Origin: an uncultured Verrucomicrobiota bacterium
Lineage (GTDB): Bacteria; Verrucomicrobiota; Verrucomicrobiia; Methylacidiphilales; UBA1321
NCBI GenBank assembly: GCA_903863295.1
Contig: CAIPBM010000171.1
Location: 50,766-114,765, forward strand
Reading direction: 5' to 3'
DNA length: 64,000 bases
Shown: positions 53,313-62,379 of the stretch, one piece after another
How the letters are laid out: every line of letters begins with the position of its first letter
How positions within the stretch are numbered: position 1 is the stretch's first letter
Notes under the pieces: model-generated
Seen by the model: the letters and a program-made list of their open reading frames with translations, nothing else
Databases searched by the model: none
Told to the model about the DNA's origin: nothing
Translations under genes and position numbers: made by a program

Positions 53313-55802
53313 ATGTGGACAATTAGTTTGGATGGAATATGGCAATTGCGCTGGAGCGATGGCGAAAGGGGTGACCGGCTCAAGCGTATGAATGAAGGCA
53401 CAGCAGCGCTCGACCGGTCTTGGGCGGCAAGGGTGCCAGGCTGCGTTCATGCGACGCTAATCGAGCATGGCGTGATCGCCGAGCCGAACGAGGGTGCCAA
53501 CGTACTCGCCTGCCGGTGGGTCGAGGAGATGACTTGGTTCTACCGCCGAACGTTCGACGTACCGGAACTTGCAACAGCAGAAAGGGGTTGGCTGGTGTTT
53601 GACGCGCTGGATCTCGCGGCCTCAGTTTACCTCAACGGCGCCGAGGTCGGTCGGCATGCCAATGCATTCTATCCCTGCCGGATCGAGGTGACGGACCAGC
53701 TTCGCGGGGGCGACAATACGCTTGTCGTACAGATCGAAAGTGGACTTTTACATGCTGCCCATCGCTCCGGCACGGGCTATGGGGTGCATCCGGGCCACGA
53801 ATTAACTAAACGTCCTTGGTTGCGTAAGACGCAGAGCGAACACGGTTGGGACTGGGCACCGCGGATGCTTAATATCGGCATCTCCGGTTCGGTCCGGTTG
53901 GAGATCGCCGCCGGGACTCGTTGGGAAGGCGGAGTAGTCTTGAGCGCACTGTCCGACAGCCTCGAGACTGGTACGGTGACAGGCCGGGTTTTTGTCGAGG
54001 GGCTCGAGGGGAAACCCCTGACCACCACGCTCTCCGTAGAGGTGGCGGGAATGCGCCAGGAAACGGAGGTGTGCATCCGACCCGGGTCCAATCGGATCGA
54101 TTTGACGCTCATGGTGCCCAAGCCGGAACTCTGGTGGCCGACGGGGCATGGGGGGCAACCGCTTTACGAGGTGACGGTCGAATTGTTGGGCGTGGGGCGT
54201 CTGACCCGCCGCATCGGGTTCCGCCACGTGCGCGTCAATCAAGCGACACATCCGGCGTCCGGGAACTATTTCATTATCGAGATCAATCACAAACAGATCT
54301 TCTGCAAAGGAGGTAACCTCGTGCCGGAGGACCTGATCCCGTCGCGTGTGGACCGTGCGCGGTATGAGATGCTGGTGGACCGGGCACTGGAATCGAACTT
54401 TAACCTGTTGCGTGTCTGGGGGGGCGGCCTCTATGAACGCGAGGAATTCTATGACCTTTGCGATGAACGCGGGCTGATGGTCTGGCAGGAATTCGTGTTC
54501 GCGTGTGCCAAGTATCCCGCCAACGACGAAGCATTCTTGGCCGACGTGAAGCGCGAGGCGACTCATCAGATCCGACGCCTTGCCCATCGGGCGAGTCTTG
54601 TGCTCTGGTGCGGGAACAACGAGATGGAGTGGGGAACTTGGCACTGGGGGTATGACTCCGGGGTGGCGCATCCCGATTATGCTCTCTTCCACATGGCACT
54701 ACCCCGCCTGCTCGACGCTGAGGACGGGACGCGCTACTACCAGCCCAGCTCGCCGTTTTCGCCCGGATTTGCCGATCCGACCGCCGATGATCGCGGCGAC
54801 CAGCACCCCTGGAGCATTGGGTTTCACGATAACGATTTTCGCAAATACCGCGAGATGATCTGCCGGTTTCCGAACGAAGGCGGAATCCTGGGGCCAACCG
54901 CCCTGCCGACGATGCGTGCGGCCTTGGCTGGTGGACTGGAGAAGCCTGGGACATTTGCCTGGGAGCTGCATGACAACAGCCTGAGTTATTGGGATGCCGC
55001 CGCAGGAGTGGCTTCGTTGCCCACGTACGCGCCTGACCGCATGATCGAGCAGTGGGTGGGGCGCCGCGTGATGGAGCTCTCCATTTCGGATTATGTGTAC
55101 TGGGCCGGGCTTGTGCAAGGCGCTGGCCTGGCTGAGTACGTCAAGAATTTCCGGCGCCGCATGTTCGACAGCGCGGCAGCGATCTTCTGGATGTACAACG
55201 ACGTCTGGCCCTGCTCGCGGAGCTGGACGACGGTAGATTATTACGGGCGCCGGACGCCTGCCTTCTGGCCGGTGCGGCGCGCGATGGCTCCTACGACGGT
55301 CGTCATTACCCGTGAGGCGGATAAGGTGCGGGTGTATGGTGTCAACGATGGCGAGGCTCGGGAGTTAACCTTGCGCTATGGGTTGATGGAACTCGCTGGC
55401 GCATATCCGCTGGACAAAACGTGCGCGGTTCGCCTGGCAGCCAATGCCAGCACGGTGCTTGTCGAGTTTGAGGCCGAACAATGGGACCGGTTGGGCATCG
55501 ATCGTCATGTGGCGTTCGCCATCCTTGGGGAGGGGAGTGGTGAAGTGGCGCGTGACACCCTGATTCTGCCGATCTTCAAGTATATACAATGGCCTGAAGC
55601 TAAGGTGCGGGTCGCATGGACTGACGGAAAGGCGGTGTTCACGAGTGACACATTTGCCTGGCGGGTCTGTCTCGACCTAAATGGCGAAAAGAAGTTGCCT
55701 GACAATTTCTTTGATATCTATCCGGAGATTCCGACCGTTCTGGATTGGCCCGAACAGCTTGGCGTTCCGCGAGTGGTGCGCCTCGGAAATGGGAATCCAT
55801 GA
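53313..55802 (+). CDS. Beta-mannosidase-like glycoside hydrolase family 2
   Basis: An 829-residue GH2 enzyme without a signal peptide. The N-terminal sugar-binding domain has LDGIWQLRWSD and FDALDLAASVYLNGAEVGRH. The TIM barrel has VWGGGLYEREEFYDLCDERG, the acid/base motif WCGNNEMEWG with Glu 437, and a likely nucleophile Glu 522 in RFPNEGGILGP. The W-G-GG-Y and NNE patterns are those of beta-mannosidases and related exo-acting GH2 members. It would remove terminal beta-mannose or a similar sugar from oligosaccharides inside the cell. The family also includes exo-glucosaminidases. It lies between the GH9-type gene and the unknown toroid gene. Confidence 0.88.
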   Translation: MWTISLDGIWQLRWSDGERGDRLKRMNEGTAALDRSWAARVPGCVHATLIEHGVIAEPNEGANVLACRWVEEMTWFYRRTFDVPELATAERGWLVFDALDLAASVYLNGAEVGRHANAFYPCRIEVTDQLRGGDNTLVVQIESGLLHAAHRSGTGYGVHPGHELTKRPWLRKTQSEHGWDWAPRMLNIGISGSVRLEIAAGTRWEGGVVLSALSDSLETGTVTGRVFVEGLEGKPLTTTLSVEVAGMRQETEVCIRPGSNRIDLTLMVPKPELWWPTGHGGQPLYEVTVELLGVGRLTRRIGFRHVRVNQATHPASGNYFIIEINHKQIFCKGGNLVPEDLIPSRVDRARYEMLVDRALESNFNLLRVWGGGLYEREEFYDLCDERGLMVWQEFVFACAKYPANDEAFLADVKREATHQIRRLAHRASLVLWCGNNEMEWGTWHWGYDSGVAHPDYALFHMALPRLLDAEDGTRYYQPSSPFSPGFADPTADDRGDQHPWSIGFHDNDFRKYREMICRFPNEGGILGPTALPTMRAALAGGLEKPGTFAWELHDNSLSYWDAAAGVASLPTYAPDRMIEQWVGRRVMELSISDYVYWAGLVQGAGLAEYVKNFRRRMFDSAAAIFWMYNDVWPCSRSWTTVDYYGRRTPAFWPVRRAMAPTTVVITREADKVRVYGVNDGEARELTLRYGLMELAGAYPLDKTCAVRLAANASTVLVEFEAEQWDRLGIDRHVAFAILGEGSGEVARDTLILPIFKYIQWPEAKVRVAWTDGKAVFTSDTFAWRVCLDLNGEKKLPDNFFDIYPEIPTVLDWPEQLGVPRVVRLGNGNP

Positions 55803-55863
55803 TCCTGACGCAACCGTTCCCAGGACTGACAAATTTTATACGAAAAATCCCGGATGCCAATTT

Positions 55864-57792
55864 ATGAAACCTCTCAACTCCCAGATCATCTGGAGCGGCA
55901 CCTCCCCAACAACCGTTCAACTGAACACCCAAAGCTGGCTTGAGGCGCACTGGTCTGTGCCGGCGGGCGAACCGTTTGTTACCACTTGCCGTCTCGTGCT
56001 TCCTGAAACCATCAAGCCATTCTGGTGCATTCCGGGAGTGTTCTGGGGCGATAACCAGCAGGATGCCACCGGTCAATACTATCCACGTTTTCGGGCCGGT
56101 CTTACTGCGCAGCGCCGCTTTGAAAGTTCGTTCTGGGAATTCCATGTCTGGCGCATGACGCAGCCGCTCGTTGCCATGCACGATGGATCGGCTTGGTGGA
56201 TTCTCGAAGTGAGCCCGCAAACCGAGGGGCTTTGCGCGAGCGTAGGATTCGAGTTTGAGAATGACCGCGCGGTGCTGCTGGCTTCGCTGCCCGCGAGTGA
56301 GCGGCCCTATCGCAACGCGGGCCATGATTACACCATGCCCGTGATCGGGTTATCCACCTCTGATCGCTTGCGCAATATCGTCTGGTCAGTCCGGGCGCTT
56401 CGCTTGGAGGGCGGTTGTCGCTCGATCCTGGACTTTCTCCAGACCAACTATCACTCGCAGGGGGACCTCGCCTTTGAATTGCCAGAAGCCGATTATGCGA
56501 AGGCCACGCGGAACGCCCTGATGAATTGGCACTATCATCCGAAGGACCGGTACTTCCGCTACACGGTCGCCTTCGATCGCGTGGGACAGCAGATCGCCGA
56601 GGCAATGGGCGCCTCGCTTGACCGCCACGAGATGGCACTCGGCTGGGTTAGCGGATGGGTTGTCTTTGAGGCGCTCATAGAATACGCCGCCAAGCGTGAT
56701 GATGCGCAGGTATTGCGGGCGGTCGAGGGGGTTTGGAAAAACCTGACCGATTCAGGCCTGATTTCCCCGAGCGGTTATTGGTGGACCCGGTTCGCCCCGT
56801 CGCGTGGACGAATGCCGGGAATCTTCGATTCGAAGTCGGCGGATGGGTTTGATGGGAACTGGATGTCCGATCCTAACCATCTGCACATGCGAACGCTTGG
56901 TGATGCCGTTTGGCGCGCCGCCCGCTCGCTACGCAGGCACGGGAAAACGCTGTCCTTTTCCTCAGCATTGCAGGATCAACTCGTCGCCCAAGCCGGGCAA
57001 GCTGCCGAACTAGCCCGGGGCGGCTGGCCGCTTCCGCTCAGTGTGGATGCTCGCACCGGGGAACCGGCGGGATTGCGCGGCACCGCCGCGATGATCTGGA
57101 TATCGGTCTGGGCGGAACTCTCCGCGATGGGGCAGTGGAGCGATACCGCTCTCATAGCGCAGGGACTCGACCATTACCGTGCCGATGTCGAGTCGGGACA
57201 GCTTTTCGGTGCGCCGGAAGATGTCGGCCAATGCGTCACCTCCGAGGATATCTACGTCGCTGTGAACGCTTATCTCGACGGCTACCGGGTGACCCGGCGC
57301 CCCGAGGATTTGGAGACGGCCGTACAAGCGGCTCGATGGCTTTATATCTGGCGCAAATCCTTCAATCACTCGCTCGATCCGAGGACAATCGTCGGCGTTT
57401 ACCGATTGAAGAGCCGGGGTGGCGACCTCGCCTCGTTCAAGAATAATCACGTCCACCATTACGGACTCGACGTCGACGAAAGCTTATTGGAACTCGCCAC
57501 ACTAACCGGCGACCGCCGCTGGAGTGATTTGGCCGATGACCACTGGAAGTTTGCTGCCCAGCTCACGCCCATGGTGGACGGCCACTTCAACGCTTACGAA
57601 GGCATGGTGACCGAGCAGTTCTATTTCATCGACTGGTCGGCGCTAGGAAATTCCGTGCGCCTATGTGAGGAGGACGAGCGCAGGTCCAACTACGACGTCG
57701 GCCCGCATTACCGTAACCACGGCAACCTCGCCGGATTCTCACACGCCTGGTGCACGGCCTTCGTGCTGCGCAGCGCTTTGGGGAGGGAGTAA
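55864..57792 (+). CDS. Predicted (alpha/alpha)-toroid protein of unknown function
   Basis: About 642 residues from the ATG at 55864; the frame is open from 55681 inside the GH2 gene, and an ATG at 55789 is also possible. There is no signal peptide. The N-terminal 190 residues are beta-rich (WSVPAGEPFVTTCRLVLPET, FHVWRMTQPLVAMHDGSAWW). The rest is helical with repeated W/H-rich segments (MNWHYHPKDRYFRYTVAFDR, DGFDGNWMSDPNHLHMRTLG, HHYGLDVDESLLELATLTG), typical of (alpha/alpha)6-barrel glycan enzymes. Its stop overlaps the next start by one base. No known GH family can be assigned from sequence alone, so it may be a new one. Confidence 0.6.
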   Translation: MKPLNSQIIWSGTSPTTVQLNTQSWLEAHWSVPAGEPFVTTCRLVLPETIKPFWCIPGVFWGDNQQDATGQYYPRFRAGLTAQRRFESSFWEFHVWRMTQPLVAMHDGSAWWILEVSPQTEGLCASVGFEFENDRAVLLASLPASERPYRNAGHDYTMPVIGLSTSDRLRNIVWSVRALRLEGGCRSILDFLQTNYHSQGDLAFELPEADYAKATRNALMNWHYHPKDRYFRYTVAFDRVGQQIAEAMGASLDRHEMALGWVSGWVVFEALIEYAAKRDDAQVLRAVEGVWKNLTDSGLISPSGYWWTRFAPSRGRMPGIFDSKSADGFDGNWMSDPNHLHMRTLGDAVWRAARSLRRHGKTLSFSSALQDQLVAQAGQAAELARGGWPLPLSVDARTGEPAGLRGTAAMIWISVWAELSAMGQWSDTALIAQGLDHYRADVESGQLFGAPEDVGQCVTSEDIYVAVNAYLDGYRVTRRPEDLETAVQAARWLYIWRKSFNHSLDPRTIVGVYRLKSRGGDLASFKNNHVHHYGLDVDESLLELATLTGDRRWSDLADDHWKFAAQLTPMVDGHFNAYEGMVTEQFYFIDWSALGNSVRLCEEDERRSNYDVGPHYRNHGNLAGFSHAWCTAFVLRSALGRE

Positions 57793-59366
57793 TGAATCAG
57801 ACAATCCATGTAATCGATGGCCTCTGGCTGTTTCAGAGTGCACAGTCCGGACCGCAACATCCCTGCAATGGCTATATCCTTGAAAATAGCGGAATGGTTT
57901 GTCTGATCGATCCGCCTGCGGATCTGACCCGTGGAGTGGTTCTCGCTGCCGCTGGGCGAAATCAAGTCGAGCATGTTTTTCTCACGCATACGCAGGCGGA
58001 GCATGGAGCGGGAATTTCAAATTTCCCAGAAGCCATCGTGCATGTTCCCCAGGGGGACGAGTATCTCAGCTGTGGCTACGCAGCCTACGAAGTGATGGTG
58101 ACTCAATGGGAGAAACCATGGGATTGGGAAACGCGTGGAAATTTCCAGGGCCATCTCGCCGGCGCCAAAAACGAACGGCCCCTGGCTTTCCCGGTCTCTC
58201 TTGGCAGCAGCCTGAAAGCCGGTGAAGCAGTGTTCGGATTCGAGGTAGTGGGAACTCCGGGTCACGGGAAAAATGCGGTGACTTTGTTGGTCACCATCTG
58301 CGGAATGCGCGTGGCGTTTTGCGGCGACCTGATCTATGGCGACGGACAGATCTGGAACTGGTTCGATGCCGATTGGGACTACGGAAATCAGAGCGGTCAA
58401 ACTAGTCTGCGCCTCTCCGCTCAAAGGCTCATTGGCCTCTCGCCCGATTTCCTTTGCCCCGCCCACGGTCCGGCGATCCGCGAACCAGCAAAGAGCCTCG
58501 CCCTGCTCGACCGTCACTTAGCTGCAGTGCTGGAAAATCCGGCTGGAGAAGTGCCCCGAGCGCTCAATTTCCCCGACGTGGAGAGTCCGGCGCCGGGGTG
58601 GCGGGTGATTACGCCGCATATATACCAGTGGAAGACCGGGAACAATATCGTTGTCACCTCAGATAACGGTAGGGCGATTGTGATCGACGACGGGCTTTGC
58701 ATATGGGAGCCGCTTCCGCAGCGCATTGAGAAACACGATGCAATTTTCCTCGCAATCAAGGCGGCACTGGGCATCCGTTACATCGACTGGATCATCCCCA
58801 CGCACTACCATGGCGACCATACCGAGTTCATCCCGCATCTGGTGGAAATCGAAGGGGCGCGCGTCATCGCGCTTGATTCGGTGAGTGGGCCGATGGAGTT
58901 TCCGGAAAGGTACAACCTCTCCTGTCCCCTGCCATGGTATGGGACGGTGGCCGAGCGCCTCTCCATCCACGAGAAAGTTCCCGAAGGCCACGTTCTCAAG
59001 TGGTGCGGTTATGAATTCACCTTTTTCCACCTCGGTGGACAGACCAGGCATCATCTTGGCGTTGAGGCAGTGATTGATGGTCTGAAAGTGCTGTTCGTCG
59101 GCGATGCATGGTCGGGGACGGCGACTGCGCCCAATCCTGTCCTTTGCTGGAACGAGGCCGATCCATTAGACGGTGGCTGGCCCTATGCCTGTGACCGGAT
59201 GATCGTGCGCCAGCCCGATCTGCTCGTTTGCGGACATGGGGCGGCGTTGCTGGATCCCGTGCCCTATCTGCAAGCTGCGCGCGACGCATGGGATACGCGT
59301 ATTCTCGACTTTGCCAAGCTCAACCCAAGAGAGTCCACCGGACTTTTCTTTAATCCGTTTCTATGA
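57792..59366 (+). CDS. Double metallo-beta-lactamase-fold protein, first site degenerate
   Basis: A 524-residue protein from the ATG at 57792, with an upstream GGGAGGGAG ribosome-binding site. It appears to hold two MBL-fold domains. The first (about 1-250) has H66-T-Q-A-E-H71 where H-x-H-x-D-H is expected, so two metal ligands are changed. The second (about 270-524) has a complete H338-Y-H-G-D-H343 and a later GDAWSG Asp. Only the second site should bind two metals. The MBL fold covers hydrolysis of esters, lactones and phosphodiesters; a sugar lactone or ester is plausible given the neighbouring fucosidase and oxidoreductase. Its stop overlaps the GH29 start by four bases. Confidence 0.8.
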   Translation: MNQTIHVIDGLWLFQSAQSGPQHPCNGYILENSGMVCLIDPPADLTRGVVLAAAGRNQVEHVFLTHTQAEHGAGISNFPEAIVHVPQGDEYLSCGYAAYEVMVTQWEKPWDWETRGNFQGHLAGAKNERPLAFPVSLGSSLKAGEAVFGFEVVGTPGHGKNAVTLLVTICGMRVAFCGDLIYGDGQIWNWFDADWDYGNQSGQTSLRLSAQRLIGLSPDFLCPAHGPAIREPAKSLALLDRHLAAVLENPAGEVPRALNFPDVESPAPGWRVITPHIYQWKTGNNIVVTSDNGRAIVIDDGLCIWEPLPQRIEKHDAIFLAIKAALGIRYIDWIIPTHYHGDHTEFIPHLVEIEGARVIALDSVSGPMEFPERYNLSCPLPWYGTVAERLSIHEKVPEGHVLKWCGYEFTFFHLGGQTRHHLGVEAVIDGLKVLFVGDAWSGTATAPNPVLCWNEADPLDGGWPYACDRMIVRQPDLLVCGHGAALLDPVPYLQAARDAWDTRILDFAKLNPRESTGLFFNPFL

Positions 59367-60631
59367 AAAAAAACTGGTTTGCCGACGCCCGTTACGGCCT
59401 TTTTATTCACTATGGACTCTACAGCTTGCTGGAACGCGGAGAGTGGGTCTGGAACCGTGAGGAAATTCCCATCGCGGAATACAAACAACTCGCCGCCCGC
59501 TTCACTGCGAAAGATTTCGATGCCGACGCCCTCTGCCGCCTGGCGGTCGATGCCGGAATGCGCTACGTCGTTCTCACGACGATGCACCACGACGGGTTCC
59601 GCCTTTATCCGACGGAGCTCTCCGATTTCCACGTCAGCAACAGCGGGGCCGCTGGACGCGATCTGGTCGCCGAGATTATCGCGTCCGCCCGCAAGCACGG
59701 GCTGAAAGTCGGACTCTATCACAGTCTCAACAATTGGTATGACCAGCCTGACTCGGTCGCCGCGCTGGAAGACCCCGCAGCCTACGAGAAATTCATCGCC
59801 GCGACGCACGAGAGGATTCGCGACTTGGTGACACGTTACAACCCGGTCGACATCCTCTGGTATGACGGCTGGTGGCCGTTCAATGCCGACGGATGGCAGG
59901 CGGAAAAGATGAACGCCATGGTGCGCGAGATCCAGCCCCATATCCTCTTCAACGGGCGCAACGGCCTGCCGGGAGACTTTGCCACTCCGGAACAGCATCT
60001 TAGCGCTCCGACTCCGTGGCGGGCATGGGAAGGCTGCATCACCATGAACGAAAGTTGGAGCTTCCATGCTGGCGATCACGAGTGGAAAACCGAGGCGCAG
60101 GTTCTTGATCTGCTCACCCGCTGCGCCCAAGGTAACGGTAACCTCCTGCTGAACGTCGGCCTCACCCCAGATGGCAGGGTACCTGGCCCCTGCAAACGTG
60201 TCTTGCACAACGTCGGTAAGTGGCTGCGCAAAAACGGTGAGGCGATCTACGGCACGGAACTGTTTACGTTCAATTTACAGGAACGTGACGATCATCGCGG
60301 GGACTGGAATTTCTACGGCCCAATGACCGTAAAGGAAAAATCGCTTTACTGGCTGATCAGGCGTCCTTGTGGAGACAAAGCTACGCTTGGCGGACTCGAA
60401 AACAAAGTTCTCTCGGTGCACCGCTTGGACGACGGCGCGGCCATGCCGTTCACCCAGAGTGGGAGTCGTGTGCAGATTAGTGGGGTTCCAATTACCGACG
60501 AGACCGGCCTATGGCCGACGCTCCGGATCGAGTGCGACGGGCCTCCCGTGGTTTATCAAACCGGTGGGCTCCGAGTGCCGAAGGCCCCGCATCCGCACTA
60601 CGATCCATGCCCCTCGGATATCGCGCACTAA
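59363..60631 (+). CDS. Alpha-L-fucosidase (GH29)
   Basis: A 422-residue GH29 enzyme without a signal peptide, so cytoplasmic. The N-terminal WFADARYGLFIHYGLYSLLE and VVLTTMHHDGFRLYPTELSD, with DILWYDGWWPFNADG containing the nucleophile Asp 168, are GH29 hallmarks, as is GNGNLLLNVGLTPDGRV. It releases alpha-L-fucose from oligosaccharides with retention. The acid/base Glu is not fixed in this family by sequence. It is the last gene of the long operon and is followed by a hairpin terminator. Fucosyl residues are common on algal and mucosal glycans, giving a hint about the substrate. Confidence 0.9.
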   Translation: MKKNWFADARYGLFIHYGLYSLLERGEWVWNREEIPIAEYKQLAARFTAKDFDADALCRLAVDAGMRYVVLTTMHHDGFRLYPTELSDFHVSNSGAAGRDLVAEIIASARKHGLKVGLYHSLNNWYDQPDSVAALEDPAAYEKFIAATHERIRDLVTRYNPVDILWYDGWWPFNADGWQAEKMNAMVREIQPHILFNGRNGLPGDFATPEQHLSAPTPWRAWEGCITMNESWSFHAGDHEWKTEAQVLDLLTRCAQGNGNLLLNVGLTPDGRVPGPCKRVLHNVGKWLRKNGEAIYGTELFTFNLQERDDHRGDWNFYGPMTVKEKSLYWLIRRPCGDKATLGGLENKVLSVHRLDDGAAMPFTQSGSRVQISGVPITDETGLWPTLRIECDGPPVVYQTGGLRVPKAPHPHYDPCPSDIAH

Positions 60632-60636
60632 ATTTT

Positions 60637-60663
60637 ATGTCTCGCACTTTCAGACATTTTTTT
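60637..60663 (+). terminator. Rho-independent terminator after the fucosidase gene
   Basis: ATGTCT (60637-60642) pairs with AGACAT (60652-60657) around a nine-base loop, and a run of seven T follows (60657-60663). It lies 6 bases after the GH29 stop and ends the long same-strand gene run. The stem is short and AT-containing, so termination may be partial. Confidence 0.55.
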
Positions 60664-60951
60664 AAAAACCAATACAATCCAAAATTATATTCGAAGATGA
60701 GATACAATGTTTCTGGTTTGATCCCGCCAACTGGGAAAAGCTGATCGTACGACTCAAGCAAAGCTATTTGTTCACGTTCAGTGAAAGTTATCTTGTGCGA
60801 GAGTGAGACTCCGAACTGAAAGTATCGGAATCGACGTGAAAAAGAGGGGATATAATTTAGCAAAAATCTATGTAAATTGCTGGAGGTTGATAACGGCCAG
60901 AACGTTGAAGCGGTTTGCTGCGAAAAGAAAATCACGGCGACAACATATCGA
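60664..60951. other. Intergenic region between convergent genes
   Basis: About 290 AT-rich bases between the fucosidase terminator and the end of the AraC-type gene on the other strand. No gene, RNA or repeat was recognised. Confidence 0.5.
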
Positions 60952-61842
60952 CTAAATCCTGAAAAAACGTTTCCTGTATTCCTTGGCCATCATTCCAGAA
61001 AAACGGCGAAATGAGCGGCTAAAAGAAAAAATCGAGTCGAAACCGCATTGCTCGGCGATTTGGGTAATCGATAATTCAGATTGCACTAGTAGGCCCATAG
61101 CCTTTTGAAGACGAAGTCGACGGAGATGTTGCCCCAAACTGATTCCTGTTTCGGCTCGAAATAAGGCCCGCATATGGCTTTGAGAAACCCCTAGTTGTTG
61201 TGACAATTCACTAAGGGTAACGGATGATTGCAGATGAGACATGCAGTAGTGATTGATGCGCAGCAATAGATTTGAAGAATGGTAAACTCTGCCACTCTCT
61301 TTTTTCCCACCTGGAAAATGTTGCCCTGTTGCACAAAGGAGTCTAGCCAGTAATATCCCGAGCCAATAAGCTAATTCTTGTCGCTTGGTTTTCTTTGACC
61401 AAGCTTCAACCAGATGCCATGCAACAGCAAAATCTTGTTTTTTTAATTTGCGGATCGGATTTAGGCGGATGGCGTCAAGGCTATTACCATTATCAAGTTC
61501 AAAGGTGAGATACAGCCATAAAACCTGATCGCGATCAAATTTGTACCCGTGATGGAATTGGAAAGGGAAAATTAAAAGAGCTTCTGAACACTTAAGCGAA
61601 AACTGTCGACTATCGATGAGGACTTTTCCATTCCCTTTACAGGGAATCACAAGTACGTAACGATGATGGTGATTTCTTGAGAGCGGTTCCGCTGCTGTCT
61701 CCTGGCGACTTTTTCGGGTAAAGCAAAGAATATGGTGGGGCCATATTTTGTCGGTCGTTCGTGTATCCCCAAAATAATCTATGGGTGTCCTGATGGCATT
61801 CAATGCCTTCAATGTCTGCTTAGGTATGGCGAACTGGTCCAC
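60952..61842 (-). CDS. AraC-family transcriptional regulator
   Basis: A 296-residue regulator. The N-terminal cupin-like sensing half (about 40-180) has HHHRYVLVIPCKGNGKVLID. The C-terminal AraC domain (about 200-295) has SVTLSELSQQLGVSQSHMRA, LFRAETGISLGQHLRRLRLQ and ITQIAEQCGFDSIFSFSRSF. It is convergent with the glycan operon. It is a possible second regulator of it, but could equally serve genes further right. The ligand is unknown. Confidence 0.9.
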   Translation of the reverse strand: MDQFAIPKQTLKALNAIRTPIDYFGDTRTTDKIWPHHILCFTRKSRQETAAEPLSRNHHHRYVLVIPCKGNGKVLIDSRQFSLKCSEALLIFPFQFHHGYKFDRDQVLWLYLTFELDNGNSLDAIRLNPIRKLKKQDFAVAWHLVEAWSKKTKRQELAYWLGILLARLLCATGQHFPGGKKESGRVYHSSNLLLRINHYCMSHLQSSVTLSELSQQLGVSQSHMRALFRAETGISLGQHLRRLRLQKAMGLLVQSELSITQIAEQCGFDSIFSFSRSFRRFSGMMAKEYRKRFFRI

Positions 61843-62092
61843 AAATTAATATTCGCAAAAAAGCAGTAAGGTTAAAACAAAAAACGATCGTTTCATGTCT
61901 AAACCATTGTAATTATGCGATATTTATTGAGCAAATACAGTTGGTTTTTAGTGTTCCTGTTCATTCTAGATGTATTTGACGTCTCCACGCATTCTCATCT
62001 CCCGCAGACACATTCGCTTAGCTGGTAATTTCTTGCTGAATCATGAATGCTGTACCCGGTATGCAATGATCGTAACTTCATTGTGAATTTTA

Positions 62093-62379
62093 TTGGAGGG
62101 CGATCACGATTTGGGCGACTTGGGATCTTATAAGGTGTTTCTCTGTGATCTGTTTAAAGGCCAGGATGCCACGGTTCGCAGCGAGCGCGACCTTTTTGAT
62201 AAGATCATGCTTGAAACACCATATTATGTGGTGAATGCGGTTTGATGACTATTTCACTGACAACCGGACGGGGCTTGGCTTTAGCTGAATTCAGCATCAA
62301 ACAGACACGCGCCCAATGAGGTAATCTGTATCCGTTCAGTATTGAGCAAGAGGGCTATCTACCGTTAAAGACGAAATAG
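62093..62379 (+). pseudogene. Decayed paralogue of the TPR lipoprotein
   Basis: The frame beginning EGDHDLGDLGSYKVFLCDLF continues KGQDATVRSERDLFDK and PYYVVNA, matching GDLASYKVFLCDLFSGHED and SYYFGNMAW of the TPR lipoprotein at 25955-26857. After a stop and frameshifts, a final piece SIEQEGYLPLKTK ending at TAG 62377-62379 matches that protein's C-terminus (SLIELGYLPLPSEIK). There is no intact start and only the last third survives. It shows that this lipoprotein family was duplicated about 36 kb apart. Confidence 0.7.

Noticed and set aside
53802..54692. 296-codon open frame on the minus strand
   Set aside because: Antisense to the GH2 catalytic region.
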